64,000 bases of DNA from Odontocerum albicorne (Eukaryota > Arthropoda > Insecta > Trichoptera > Odontoceridae): contig OX463844.1 in assembly GCA_949825065.1 (NCBI GenBank), forward strand, positions 31,590,414-31,654,413, written 5' to 3'. Shown here piece after piece: positions 16,325-28,444 of this stretch (positions are counted from its first letter, which is position 1; each line of letters opens with the position of its first letter). The position numbers and the translations under genes were made by a program. The notes under the pieces are model-generated. The model searched no databases and had not been told where the DNA came from. It saw only the letters and a list, made by a program, of their open reading frames with translations.

Positions 16325-16560
16325 ATAATATAGATTTAAAATGAATGAAGAGAAAGCAACATATAGATGAGTGGAAGGAGGTAATTAGATAAACATTAAA
16401 TAAGAGAAAGGCAAGAACATGAGAAACAGAAGAATATGTATGACGAAATGTATGGATGTGGACGAGGTGAGAGCAGTGTGTACGCATATAATGGTGTGGA
16501 GATTTGTCATCTCTGTTTACCCCATAAATTATACATATGTAAGACTGGTTGTATTCATAA
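16325..16560 (+). pseudogene. Non-LTR retrotransposon 3' end (C-terminal coding relic)
   Basis: The plus strand keeps a frame whose residues CMDVDEVRAVC and VWRFVISVYP match the C-terminal pattern of an arthropod endonuclease/reverse-transcriptase family: M-x-V-x-x-A-x-x-VC, then W-R-x-x-x-S-A-Y-P. Upstream, aatgaagagaaagcaac is the decayed version of the 'MNEERLTKQ' region seen more clearly at 37760-37800 and 41960-41990. Only the last 60 or so codons survive. Confidence 0.65.
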
Positions 16561-16784
16561 ATTACGAAAAGTGTCTTTTAATTATTTGTAAAAAAAAATT
16601 TTATGTTAACTCTTTGTAAGAAAACAAAAAACACAAAACAAATGAAGATCTTTTTAAAATAATAGTGGAAAATTGTTTTGTTTTTTACTTATTCTATATT
16701 TCTAGTTGAATTTAAAACTCAATGATAAATCACTTTGTTATTGTAATTATTGCCTTTGTTATTCTATGATATTCCTTTATCGAA

Positions 16785-16985
16785 GCTCTCTTCAGGCGGA
16801 AAGGTGTTCACTAATTGCATTAATCTCCCCGACACGCTTTTTACCTCCTGTCTCAAGGCTTTCTCCAGACAGAAAGGTATGGAGGTTCTCTTCAAGCGTG
16901 CGTGTTTCTACATTCTATTACGAGGCTCTCTTCAAGTTCCCACCTGACCTGAGGAGAGATCGATATATGAGGTAGAAATACGTGT
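16785..16985. repeat. GC-richer segment with ctctcttcaag repeats
   Basis: A 200-bp island of higher complexity with repeated motifs (gctctcttcaggcgg, gttctcttcaagcg, ggctctcttcaag; also ccagacagaaaggt). The repetitive internal structure suggests a dispersed repeat rather than an exon. The overlapping 65- and 89-codon plus-strand frames have no recognised domain. Confidence 0.3.
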
Positions 16986-17984
16986 AGCTGGGATTAATAC
17001 AATTAGTGAATTAACAGACCAATTTATCATTAAATATTCTAATATGAAATTCTATCATACAAGGAACTATTGATATTTTTTTATCTTCAACTGAAAATAA
17101 ATTTTTTATAACATGTGCATTTGACGTAAATGATTTTTTTTCAATAAAATAAGAATGAATATAATGTATACAATATACAAATGTTTCTTATATTTAAATT
17201 ATTTTTAGCATATATTCCCCAACCCTCCAAAAAAAATAGCTGGGTATGCCTCCTCCAGTGTTTTAACCCTCTGCATGATCAGATGCAAATTGAGATTGAT
17301 AGGTGGGCGTAATTGAAAAGTTTCCATGGATTTTTAAATCACAGCGAATGTATAATTAATTTGAATCTTTTATTTGAAATTTGTATTTTGCCTTTTCCAG
17401 GACGTTTTTTTTCTAATAAGAACTCGCTTCCGTGAACGATGTATTTGGATTGTGAATGATCGCTAAGTTTAAAAATATAAAATAGTTTTTTTAGTTTTCT
17501 ACATGAAATATTTGAAAATATTGCCATTTTTATTAAAGAAATATAAAATACTATAGTTATTTTTTCAAATTATAATATTTTCAAATATTTACCTTGTTTC
17601 AAATATTAAGCTTTGCATTATCAATTTTGCATAACTTTCTTGTTACACAAATCTACACAAATCGACAATGTATTGTAATTTAAAATTTTAGAAACAAAAA
17701 ATAATATTTTGGATAAATTAAACATCAAAAATTTTTTTTTGTTAAAATATGTTTGTGTTAACTTTTAATTTGCTTTTTCATGTTATAACATTATTAATCC
17801 TAAAAAAGCGCATTATTATATTTATTAACCCAATACGGAATATACTCTTTATTACTTTACATAAATATTGAATATATTTATTTCAATAAAAAGAAGTAAT
17901 TATTATAAATAAATAAACTTTAGCTCAGTATTAAGTTTTAATGTTTTTTTAAAGCGGTTTGTATTGTGAATACAACACAAACTG
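16986..17984. other. Non-coding AT-rich spacer
   Basis: Very AT-rich DNA with homopolymer runs. Nothing supported apart from a short minus-strand frame at 17339-17527 with no recognisable motif. Confidence 0.5.
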
Positions 17985-18090
17985 GTGGAATTTTTTGTCA
18001 TATGGCAATCCCTTTTGACCAACCAGAAAGTTGAAATAAAGGTTTTATGTGAAAACCATACTTGAACCTTAAAAAAAACTGGAATCAGGG
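17985..18090 (-). repeat. SINE 3' tail, agggattgccatatg subtype
   Basis: The reverse complement contains ggttggtcaaaagggattgccatatg, which matches the copy at 61560-61725 (ggttgaaagggattgccatatg). The B-box side is decayed (gattccag near 18075). Confidence 0.5.
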
Positions 18091-18742
18091 ACTAGAAAAT
18101 GTATAAAGGTTCGAATAAAAAAATAGCGCTCTTTAGAGAGCAGACATTCCTCAGAGCGCTCCAATTAGGATTCAAGCTCACTGTGATTAACAGATTATAA
18201 ATATTGCAAAATAAATAAAATCACAGAAAACTTACCAAGGGGAGACACTACAAAAAAAAGCTTTGTACGTATTCCAATATGTGGTAGTAACAGATTGAGT
18301 TTTAAGTGAAATGTAATTTATGTGTGCAGTGTTCATATATTACGAGTATAATAAAAAAAGATCTCCTAAAAAGGTGGTATTTAAATGCTTCATAATGCTG
18401 TACATGCCACCCATATCTCTAACGCCAGGAGGCAGAATTTTCAACGCCACAAGACCAGCAACGGGAATGCCCTGTCGTAATACCCCACCCTAAATAAATC
18501 GATTGAGAAATATTAATTTATTAGGGAACGGTAAAAACATTTGGATAATATCAACCTCCATTTATCAATTTCTAAAAACACATATGCAATTAAGCTTAAA
18601 AATTGTATTTTCAAATAAAAAAAGCGCTACTGTATGTATAACAAATACATGGCCTAGAATACATTTCCAACAATCCGAAATTATGATTCAGAAATGTTTA
18701 TTCATTCATTCATACGATTTTCTTCAACATGTATAATTGTTC

Positions 18743-18793
18743 GCACGCACTTCATCGTGCATGTTTCAACAATATGCATGATGAAGTGCGTAA
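18743..18793. repeat. Inverted repeat / hairpin
   Basis: gcacttcatcgtgcatg and catgatgaagtgc face each other across a loop of about 12 bp, with small mismatches. No termini or target duplications are evident. Confidence 0.6.
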
Positions 18794-19019
18794 CAGGGAG
18801 AAAACATAATCTTCGCCCCCATTAATCAAATATTCTGTTTTGAAACATTGAAACAGGCACACAGCTCGCAATTGGACGTAAACACGTAAAAGGAACCAAC
18901 CCACACGACATATTTTGTATATTGTTCAATGTCTTAAAGTTGTTTTATTCCATACGAAGCATTACTTAAATTATCTCAGAACAGATAAAATGTGGTTGAA
19001 ACCATTTTTGTACAATTGC

Positions 19020-19500
19020 ATCCAATTCATTTTACATGCATAGATACCATCACCCTATTTCCTATCTGGATAGGCAGAGATGAGAGAATGCCAGACATCT
19101 TTCGACTCTTCTACGTCAAAATACCTTCACATACGGCTCATACGATGTCTCTGACTTTTTGCATTTACTTCTTTCCTATCATACACTTGATCCAACCCTT
19201 TCCTTGAGCTTTCTCTACCATACATTCCACTCTCATTTGCAATGTATACATTAGTATTTCTTCATTCATTCGTTTCACGTGTCAAAACCATCTCGGAGTG
19301 CTCTTCTTCATCTTGCTCAAAACATTAGTCGTAAGTTCGCATTCATCCCTTATCCCTTCATTCCGTATTATGTCATATATTATCACGCCGTGTATTTTTT
19401 TAAGTGTCCGCATTTCTACAGCATTTATTAGGCTCTTTTCATGATTGTTTCATATCTACGTTTCATTTCCATAAATGGATAGTGGTATTAAAATGTTGAT
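19020..19500 (-). pseudogene. Non-LTR retrotransposon C-terminal relic, minus strand
   Basis: Read on the minus strand this is the same family as the relics at 33550 and 41740: a region corresponding to gaaatg..gcac..agaatacac, then gatggttttgacacgtgaaacgaatgaatgaag (the 'WFGHVERMNE' region), a long A/G-rich stretch, and the terminal tagataggaaatagggtgatggtatc. Frames are broken repeatedly. Minus-strand order is 19500 to 19020, so the 3' end of the element faces left. Confidence 0.6.
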
Positions 19501-19574
19501 AGATTTTTTATCATTTATTTTACTTGTCTGCAATACATAAACAAAAAGAAAAATATTCTTATTGTCATACCGAA

Positions 19575-19645
19575 CAATTGAGGATCAAACCCAAAACCTC
19601 CGAGTGGAAAACACGCGAACTACGAGTGAACCACCGACGATGTCA
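19575..19645 (-). repeat. tRNA-derived SINE head, minus strand
   Basis: The reverse complement reads gtcggtggttcactcgtag ... gaggttttgggtttgatcctc. This is a tRNA-like head with a decayed A-box and a B-box GGTTTGATCC that has lost one base. Confidence 0.5.
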
Positions 19646-19999
19646 TTAAAAATAATCATTATTTTTTCGACTAATCTTGTATAAACAAAAATTTGTTACT
19701 CTTTTAGATCACTTCGTTTAAAGAAACATCGCCATATCTCGTTGAGTCAGACGAAATACATGAACTCCATTTTACTGTATCATTAAAAAAGTATTGACGG
19801 TAAGCTGTGCTTTACCGGCGTTTGATGGTTACCATAAAACTGCGCTCACTTTCAGCTCATGTTTGCCCGGTAGTCGATAATGGAAAGTTGAAACTAATAC
19901 TGCAAAGCGAGTTTGCGTTTCAGCTTTCATTGACCAATCAAACAATACCTCATGTTGAAACTGTAAAACCTTCGTGTCGTTATTTTATTTTATGAAATG

Positions 20000-20068
20000 T
20001 ATGTTTTATTTCCGATCATGAAAGACCCATGTTTGTTTATTTCTGATCATGAAAGACCCATGTTTGTT
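20000..20068. repeat. Two-copy ~32-bp direct repeat
   Basis: gatcatgaaagacccatg followed by tttgttta(ttt) occurs twice in tandem, with a single c/t difference just upstream. Confidence 0.8.
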
Positions 20069-20374
20069 TAAAGAACGAAATAAAGTCACATCGATCATTT
20101 AATTTCCAAAGTGTTTTACTACTTAATTATGTTGTACATTTATGATTAAGAAACGAATTGCATTTATTTAAAAGTATTTAAATACCATGTCATTAATAGG
20201 AGGTGCATAGCTGCTAGGTAACACGTAGGATTTTTATGTAGGAGGTGTCCGGTTCTAAGCTCGCACTGTAATTCTCGCCTTGAATAATACAGGAATTTCC
20301 CACCTAGTATTTGAGTCCATAAAGATATCTATAGCATTGTTCATATCCAGTCTTGAAAAAAACATGAAAAATTG

Positions 20375-20480
20375 TATTTTACTGTATAGCACTTCCGTCG
20401 AATATAGTACAACCTGGTGGGTTTATTGCCAAATCACAATATCTTCCAGTATCAGGAATCGGAAGACAGGCATCTTATGA
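20375..20480 (-). repeat. SINE 3' tail, minus strand
   Basis: The reverse complement shows gaagatattgtgatttggcaataaacccaccaggttgtactata. This matches the 'agattgc..ggcaataa..ccgcca..tgtactgta' tail of the copies at 43478 and 46528. A B-box-like cttccgattcctgatactgg lies upstream in that orientation. Confidence 0.55.
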
Positions 20481-20570
20481 GCTGGACTAACTTCATCATA
20501 TTAACTTATTAAAAAACATTTTTATCAAACAACATACGACCTCCATAGTCGACGGCTAAAACGTTCATAA

Positions 20571-20594
20571 TTTACCCAGGAGATTGGGTAAATT
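20571..20594. repeat. Short perfect hairpin
   Basis: atttaccca and tgggtaaat pair around a 6-nt loop. No associated gene. Confidence 0.6.
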
Positions 20595-20734
20595 ACCCGA
20601 TGGTAACTAAACAAAAAAGTTCAGTATGGTGTATTCACATCTAAGTTTTTATTTAAGAAAAGATATGACCGAAGTCATAGGTATCTTTATACCTCCGAAT
20701 ACTGTGCGGAAAAAAGGCCTGTGTCATTCTAGAG

Positions 20735-20806
20735 GAGTATCACAGCGCAGGATTTGATACGACTTTCCGCACTTCAGTCCAGCGCATTACCGCGCCGCCA
20801 TGCATC
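20735..20806 (-). repeat. tRNA-derived SINE head of a different lineage
   Basis: The reverse complement gives ggcgcggtaatgcgctggac (A-box side), tgaagtgcggaaag (anticodon arm) and a B-box-like gtatcaaatcctgcgc. It differs from the 'gtggcctagttggtaagacg' heads elsewhere in the window, so it probably has a separate tRNA ancestry. The B-box is mutated and no CCA or proper acceptor stem is visible, so it is not a functional tRNA. Confidence 0.5.
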
Positions 20807-20959
20807 TCAACAACAAAGATACACAAATTGTAATAAACATTTAGACGATAAATATAAAATAATAATTTTAACAGAGATTATAATATACGTCGATGACCGT
20901 AATCTAACGGTTAGCATTCACGCTCAGAAAGCGGGCCCCCGAAATATAAGTAATAATTA

Positions 20960-22780
20960 AAAATTAACAATTAAATAATTCATAATTAAAATGAATTTTG
21001 ATAATTTTTTATTAAGTTGATTTTTCTTAAATAATAATCTCATTTATTGGTAGCAAAAACAAAACAATACAAGATGAAAATATACTTTAGAATATGTGTC
21101 ATATGATTCATGTAAGAAAAACAAAAATCGTAATTTAAATATACTCCTTAAAACTATTGTTTATGGACTATTTACCAATCAAATACCAGAATGTATTTAT
21201 GCACATTCTTCAATTATTCATAGACAAAAGCCCAATTCATTATTCCCCCTAAATACTAAATATTAATTCTAACCATAAAATTTCGTGATTGTAAAGGTGT
21301 TTTCCTTTATACAAGGAAGCTATTACAATTTTAACTTTAAATAACAATTACTTAAGTAATATATAATTAAGACTTAGTATTTAGACCAGTCTGTGAATTC
21401 GAGCCATGACATACAAAATACACAGACACCCATTTATGTCCACATAAATGAATTCCTGCCAAATATACATGCATATAACATACATATACACAAGTTAAAT
21501 ACATATAAAAATAAATGCATCATAAGTAACGAGAATCGACGCTTTCAAGGATTCTAGCCTTTTGAAAGATAAATCACGACGTCTGTCCGAGCAATGATAC
21601 CTATTATAATATCCAGCAATTGATTTGTTAGACGCAGTAACAGGCAAGTATTACATAAATAAGGATTTCTATTTCTAAAGCAATAAATTTTTACTATTCA
21701 GATCCCTTCAAAGCGGATTTCGACCACCCGCCCATACCGCGGATCTTCGATGTCTTGAAAATACAAGAGGAAATTGGATAATTTAAGAATTCCTCATAAA
21801 AAGAAGATTATTATATTTCAGACTCATTAATCAGGGCTACAGAACTATATTGATTGCTTGGTCTGAGCCAAATATGCTTGTAGATTATTTTTGATAAGCT
21901 GTACATCTTAAATCTATTGTATGTTTATCCGGGCGGAAAGATGAAATATTTCTTCGATATATTTCTTACTCCTTATGAATTTCATATATTTCGTCCACAA
22001 TTATAAAAAAGTATCCGATAGTTTGACTCAAGTTATATATGTATGGAAATTTGAAACATTCAACATTTTATGATTTCGATCAAATAAGACATTTTTTTTA
22101 AATCTTGTTATTTTTTAGGAAATGTGATTAGATGAGATATTTTTGAGTTAATATAATACATTTTCTAAAATTAATATTTTTTTCTTTAACATTGAAAACA
22201 ATGGAAAAAAATCCATTTCAAATTTTGGGAGTGCATTTAAACTTTTTGTCTTATTTATTAAGGAGTAAAAAATGTATAGAATCGTACGTAATTTATTAAA
22301 ACAGGGTACCTAATATTAAATCGTTCCCCTTTTTGTCTATGAAACCCAGTTTGTTAAATAAAAAACAAAACCTTGAATACCTGGCGTTTTTTTTTTAAAC
22401 TCACGTCTCTCTTAGTGCATTCTGAAAATCTATTTTAGGTAGCTACATACTAGCACAAGAAAAAAACCTGAAGATACATAATTTCTTTCTAGCGATTAAG
22501 TGAATCTTACTCTTTATTCAGTAATAACTTATTGCGTTTTTTTTCAGTAATAGCTTATTTCGCTCTTTAATTTATAATACTAAATTTTTGTGTACGTAAT
22601 TTAATAACAGGTTTATGTTAAACTTAACAGTGTGTTAACTACAAAATATAATGCCACGATGCAAGTGGGCAACTTGTATGTCTAGAAACCACCCTATATT
22701 GTTTTTGTAAGACTTTTGATTATTCGCGGTTTCAGTAATAAATAAGTGTCGGAAACTTTAACTGTTTGTGGTAACATTTG
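20960..22780. other. Non-coding AT-rich spacer
   Basis: No coding frame or repeat family supported. A short GC-richer stretch at 21700-21760 (cacccgcccataccgcgg) is isolated and unexplained. Confidence 0.5.
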
Positions 22781-23283
22781 AAATATGCATTTGCTCGCCA
22801 GTTCCCTGGGGGACGAGCAGTGCGCTGGTAAGGACGGTGGAGGAAGAATAATGTGGTAAAGTGACTTTATGAAATGCTTTCATGTCACATGTGTGCTCGC
22901 TTAATTAGAAACACACAAATCCTCGTTACCGAATCGCACCCCTTTCTAACACTGGCGGCACGTCTGTTGGCTAAAATAACCCTATCAAATATTACAAGAA
23001 ATATAATCAGAGAATCATTATTTTTGGGTGTGTTGTATGGATCTCAAATATAAATGTAGTTGTTGTTTTAATATTACAATATGCTATCATTAAAAACCAT
23101 ACCAAGGGTCAATTATGCAAGAACTTAACTTAATAATTAATGTACTCGTTTAATAAAATTTGCAAACATTTAATTCTAAAAACAATTAGGTAATAATTCT
23201 CGAACTATGAGACAAAATATTAAAAATGATTTACCCAATAATATTGACATGTTACACTTTATGACTGCTTGTTTTATAAATAC

Positions 23284-23555
23284 TCATTTCCATTTTCCTA
23301 CATAAATATTAAGGAAATCCCACGGAAAATCTTCATTTAACCCTTTAGTGCTGTATTTTGAGATCCAAATCCATCCGCCATTTTTATAATTAAAACGATC
23401 GTCTTTGTCGCTCTCGTAGGAAGGGCCGGGGTGTACTTGAACGATTCGTTCGCAATACAAACTACCATAAAAGTTATCCCGCGCACATAAACTAAAGCAA
23501 GTAAATGGTCGCTGCATACCGTCCGTAAATCCCTCGAAGGCTCCAAGTATTGCAT
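23284..23555 (-). other. Possible exon or repeat fragment, unidentified
   Basis: Two overlapping minus-strand frames (77 and 72 codons) lie in a segment of higher GC than its flanks (23340-23640). The 77-codon frame contains mixed-composition residues such as YESDKDDRFNYKNGGWIW rather than the Ile/Lys/Asn-rich content of chance frames here. No domain is recognised, and neither good splice sites nor a convincing promoter context can be argued. It could equally be a transposon fragment. Confidence 0.15.
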
Positions 23556-23649
23556 TCTTTAAGTAAGCTCACAAATGGTGGGGGCTCCAACACCTGAGTC
23601 CCGCGTCGCAGGGTGAAGAGGACAATCGACAGGACCGAATTATTTATTA

Positions 23650-24405
23650 TAATACATATTAAAATTTAAATTACCAACATCTTAATATTCAATCAAACTC
23701 GTATAGCTTCATAGCATATCGGATGCTGAGCTAGTAATCGATCATAAAATATATTGCAGCCTCCACTACTTGAAAGAGAGAGCTTTCAATACTATAAGAA
23801 ACAAACCACTTTATTCCGTTTAACATGTCGCTGATGCTAAGCAACATACTGGTGTAAGGATCTTGATGTGGCCACCCTAAATGATATAGATTGACGAATA
23901 CTGGATGTGAAGGATCTGAGGAAAGAAAGATATGCTCTAAGATTGTCTGATTAATACGCCAAGATCATAAATATAAGAAATTCTTGACCAAAATATTATA
24001 TGATATTATTTCGAATATTTCACTTACAAGGACTCGTTCATTTAATTTATCGTACAATATATGACATGTTTATTGATTTTTCCTTCATTTGTCTTCATTT
24101 GTTTCAGAAAAGCATTACAAGAAACAAAATTGTATCACATTGTAGGTACTTACCTTCATCAATTCAGTCAATTAGAGGCATAATTGTTAGTTGAAAATTT
24201 TGTTCAATTTTTCCAATTTACTTCTATATTTCTGACCATCATCAACACATGGTTGGCTGAAAGAAGAGGTTACCGGTTACTTAAAAGACATTGCTGAATT
24301 ATATAACACCCGCCAGACGTAACATGTTTAACCATGTACACAAACGAATGAGAAAATAAAAACGTCTTTTATTTTTCGTTTGTAATTGCTACAAACAAAT
24401 TAACA
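23650..24405. other. Non-coding spacer
   Basis: AT-rich DNA with no supported gene. A 64-codon plus-strand frame at 24000 is hydrophobic, low-complexity and unconvincing. Confidence 0.45.
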
Positions 24406-24490
24406 AATCTCTTGAAAAATTAATGCTAGAGTCATCAAATCTTTTGAAAAATTAATGCTAAAGTTATCGAATCTCTTGAAAAATTATCGT
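24406..24490. repeat. Three-copy ~34-bp degenerate tandem repeat
   Basis: aatctcttgaaaaatta with a following gctagagt or gctaaagt is repeated at about 24409, 24439 and 24472, with substitutions in each copy. Confidence 0.65.
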
Positions 24491-24532
24491 TTGAGTTCTC
24501 ATTTGTGTATTTTTAATAAACCAAAAACAATC

Positions 24533-24745
24533 TTCGTGGCCTAGTTGGTAATCCGATTAACATTGGAACACAAATATTTTTAAACACGATTCCAGTTTGG
24601 TTTTCAATCAAGGTCTCTTCAATATCATTCTGATTGATTCGAAGAGATCATCGTAGTACATATGGAAGAGATTGTTATATTTTGCAGCCTTTTACTGTAT
24701 ACGATAAAACTGTAATACTATATAATAAATAATTTGTCTTGTAAA
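24533..24745 (+). repeat. tRNA-derived SINE, full-layout but decayed
   Basis: The head cgtggcctagttggtaatcc matches a tRNA A-box region. The B-box has decayed (gattccagtttgg near 24591-24603). The body and tail follow: aaggtctcttcaatatc, gattgattcgaagagatc, catatggaagagattgttatattttgcag, and the terminal tactgtatacgataaaactgtaatac. The same order of parts is seen at 43478 and 46528. Confidence 0.65.
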
Positions 24746-24749
24746 GTTT

Positions 24750-25970
24750 TGCACCAATCATAAAAATAACAAATGATAAATATCTTGTGCAGGGATTATT
24801 GCATTCTTAAGTGGAGTATGTTGGAATTGTTGATATGTGAGTTTCGGAAACAGATATTTCTGATATATGTTAATAATTCCTCACTTGATCATACTTTATA
24901 AATCTAGATATCATAATACCGTATTTTTACACCATTTATTTTTGCTCCGATTGTGTTTTTTTACTTGAAGAATGTCACTTAAACATTAAAACAATTTTTT
25001 TATCTCAACCCCGAAAAAAATATATATATTTTCCGATATCGTATTAACATTTTTTACCGTAATCCGGCTCTATATTCAAATGAATAATACAATTCTGTAC
25101 AAGAAATAGCGATACGCCTGTCCTGTATCAAGAAGATGTAGTTCGAGTATAGACAAGTTTTAAAGTCACAGGTAATACTGTCCAAACTGTGAGGGATTTT
25201 TTAAGTGTATCTTTATCCTGGCACCGAATGATCTTTTTTACAGATAGGTTGTATTACATTAAAATGTTCAAAAGAACATCAAATAAAACACGTCTGTCTC
25301 TTCTTTAAAACTTTCATTTCGAATGCCTGTATAAGCAGACAGAAAAAGAAAAAATCTTTCGTACTTTTGAAATGATAAGAAATTATTTTTGACGTACCGC
25401 TACCAAGAATAGCGGTAAAAGGATTATTTCTTTATATTCTCTTATATTTTTGATAGTATTTTATTCTCTCTTTTTGAACTGTAATTGTGACTTGCGGTTT
25501 CCCGTTTTGTACTTCCAAGAAATGCTAGACTGAAATTTTAATTGAAATTTCACAAATACTTAAGAAAATTGTTATTGTTGTTGAAAATTATTAAAAAGAA
25601 TGCAATTCAAACACAATTGAAAATGACACGTTATGTACCTGATTTAGAAAAATAAAACGTATATCAAAACTGATTTGAAAAACTCACCGGTTTCTTGATC
25701 AAATTAACAATATTTACTGATGTATTTTATCTTGAAAGTGTTAAAATATATAGCTTCTAAAAATTTCTTTCTGTGATTAATTAAAAATGTAGAATCTGTA
25801 AACATATCTCCAATTAATTCACAATTGGCCAAAGTTGTGCAAAAATAACCCACAGTATTCTAAGAAATATTTCACCGTTTTTTTATAGAATAAAAAAACT
25901 TGAAGACAATATTTAACCACAAAACACCTTTTTAACGAGCTCGATATTATTGAGCATAGCTACGTCTTAT
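24750..25970. other. Non-coding AT-rich spacer
   Basis: No gene or repeat family supported. Confidence 0.45.
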
Positions 25971-25972
25971 TG

Positions 25973-26132
25973 TAGGAAATTTCTCTCCCCACCCCCTCTC
26001 CTGTAGTGCTACTGACCAGTGAGGTTTTGGACTATCTTCATGATATACCACCTGTATTGTGAACACTGATGCGTCAGTCATAGCCATTTATTACCGAGAC
26101 TACAGAAACTCAAGTTGGGAGAAAATTTCCTA
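25973..26132. mobile_element. Possible 160-bp MITE with ~16-bp terminal inverted repeats
   Basis: The left end taggaaatttctctccc and the right end gggagaaaatttccta are inverted complements with one or two differences. The interior has no coding potential. Ends begin and finish with TA, so a TA target preference is possible, but a clear flanking duplication is not visible. Only one copy is seen in this window, so transposon status rests on the inverted ends. Confidence 0.4.
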
Positions 26133-26459
26133 TACCTCCTTGTTCGTGCGTATATAAACGCACCATCTTGTCTTTATCGGTCTGATCGCAATACCTTTAG
26201 TACGTGGATTAATGAATTTCATCAAAATAATTGTGTCTAAATTGGATGGAAGCGGGAAAATTGACCTAAGATTGTCACTTGAAATTGAAGTGACGAACTT
26301 GAACCTTGACCCAATAAAAGGAGAACACAATAAATTTATAAATGCTCAACAAAACCTTAAGATTAAAAAAAATGGAATTATAACTTATTTATAATTTTTA
26401 AATCAAAATCAATGATTTCTTCATGTTCAATGAGAAACAATAAACTTTACATTGAACTG

Positions 26460-26830
26460 AAGACAATTCCCAACGCCCCCAAATAATGTTCAAGCAACCA
26501 GCCTCCGCGTTTGCTGTCTTAATTTATCCCACATTTTATTCAAATTAGAAGCGTTCTGCAGCCTCCACTCGGCCCTGATTACCAATGGGAACAATAGACA
26601 ATGTATTCAGGAGAACCCTTCCTTCACTCCACAATCCACACTGCTGCGCACTTAGCCATCAACAAGTCATGCCTGTGTAATCTTTCACCATTAGAAATGT
26701 TCCTCATCCGCAATCTTCCATTGTCTTAACCCAACTATGTGTACCCTCTTCATTTTCGCTGGATTATTTTATCCGGCTTTACAATGATTTGATACACTCT
26801 TCGAAACACATGCTACCCGGATAAATTAAA
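26460..26830. other. Unexplained higher-complexity island
   Basis: About 370 bp with markedly higher C content than its flanks (for example ccaacgcccccaaataatg, cagcctccgcgtttgctg, cactccacaatccacactgctgcgc). There is no long open frame, no inverted termini and no similarity that I can see to other parts of the window. It could be a conserved non-coding element, an unrecognised repeat or a remnant exon cluster. Confidence 0.25.
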
Positions 26831-26839
26831 GGGATTTCA

Positions 26840-28125
26840 AGTCGCTATATTTATTGTTATTTCTGAAAGTTTATTTTTATTGCAAATTAAGACAATAAAC
26901 AAGGCGTTTTGGTTTATTAGAAATTTTGGAAACAAGTTAGATCAATTTTTTTTTTTTTTTGAATGGCTAATTTAAATGTAAATGCAATTTAAGTATATTA
27001 TAAATAAGATATTTTTGCAAACAATGTAAATAATGCAAATATGAAATAGTGCAGTAATGAATAAAAACATTTTGATATGAATATTCAATAAATACTTATA
27101 TGTTTGGTATGAATATTCAATAAATCTCGAAATATGTTTCAAGAGAAAAATCAATTCATATTTATTAAACATATTTTTTAACATTCTTGTAACATTTTCT
27201 GCCCTTTGTTTAAAAGTATTTATTTTATTATAAACAATACGTAATTTTTTTTTTCGAAACATGAACCTAGAACAACACTCCATTGTAATATATATTATCT
27301 CGACATGAAATGAAATTAATCTGACGTTTATTAACATTTCACTAAAATGCATTGTAAAATTATAGCTTAATCTTTTTGAGGTCTCCACATAGACATATGA
27401 ATAAATGACTGATGCTAATGTAGAGCGCGTAATGAGCAGTTGTAGAAAATTATTTTAGTGTAATTGTTGACATTATGATGCGGTTGAAATTGTGTATGTG
27501 ATAACTTGATTAAAATATGTTCAAATTTGAATGCCGAGCATCAATATTTAATTTGAGTGTTTTAGTATTTAAATATACAAATACATGAAATTAGCTATTA
27601 AAGAATGTGAGCACTTCGTCACAGGTCTTGCCTAGTGAAGTTGTTCTCAACATCCACGAAATGGTGTTTTTTGCATTGTTTGTATTATACTTGCACACTA
27701 CTGTTTACATTCGCATTAAAAATACTTCAATTGTAAATACTGAAGGTAGTTATTAATCAACTGCTAAGGTTGAATATTAAATCTTTCTATCAGAATGAGT
27801 TTCCCTGTTTAAATTATAGACTAGTATAGGCAGACGGTTAGATGTTAGTCTGAAAAGAAAAGTATTCAGTTACGTTTCCCACTACCATGCATGGCTTATT
27901 TATTATGTGATAAGATAAAAAAAACACATATCTTAAATAACTGAACTTTCTTATTGTGAGAGATTTGAGATTTTCAGTTTTTATTAAATGAATTTATAGA
28001 AATCAGTAGTTATTGTGTATTGATGTAACTCCTGAGGACGAAATGTGTGATTAACCTAAAACGTAGACTTATGTCCTCAGAATGATAAGAAATAGTAATT
28101 AATAGTTCCTAAAAATCCAACCATA
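26840..28125. other. Non-coding AT-rich spacer with a chance 138-codon frame
   Basis: A minus-strand frame at 26972-27388 is the longest in this area. Its composition (Ile, Phe, Lys, Asn, Tyr) is that expected of AT-rich DNA and it shows no domain. At 28032-28080 an 8-bp inverted repeat, ctgaggac / gtcctcag, flanks about 33 bp. Confidence 0.4.
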
Positions 28126-28129
28126 CTTT

Positions 28130-28440
28130 ATTGCACTTTAAAATGTCCGATAGTACCGGAAAAAATAAATAAAAATAGGGTGAATTTGCTAAAAGAGTTC
28201 ATTTCACACGCATTAGACGCATCCTAGAGTGTTGTTGTTACTGCATGTGCGAAGTAGTATTTCCAAAACGTGCAACGACGAACTGCAATTTTCGTGCCTA
28301 TTCCAATAGTTCTAAGCCCGAAGGCTCAATAAATGGGATCAGATTTTTTTTTTCTCCAGGCCACGCTCTTCAATGTCCCAATCATGATTTCCAATATGTT
28401 GATGGATATGTTACAAATGAATGAATTAAAAAATAAATGA
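28130..28440 (+). repeat. Composite SINE copy (family B)
   Basis: A degraded tRNA-head end (gtccgatagtaccgg) and an A-rich linker are followed by the family B body: aagagttcatttcacacgc, gagtgttgttgttactgcatgtgcg, gtagtatttccaaaacgtgc, gacgaactgcaattttcgtgcc, ccaatagttctaagcccgaagg and cacgctcttcaatgtcc. The same ordered motifs occur in eight other places in this window in both orientations. Confidence 0.7.
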
Positions 28441-28444
28441 TCAG

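Noticed and set aside
26972..27388. 138-codon minus-strand frame as a membrane protein gene
   Set aside because: Its Ile/Phe/Lys/Asn/Tyr-rich content is expected from AT-rich DNA. No domain, no promoter or splice context.
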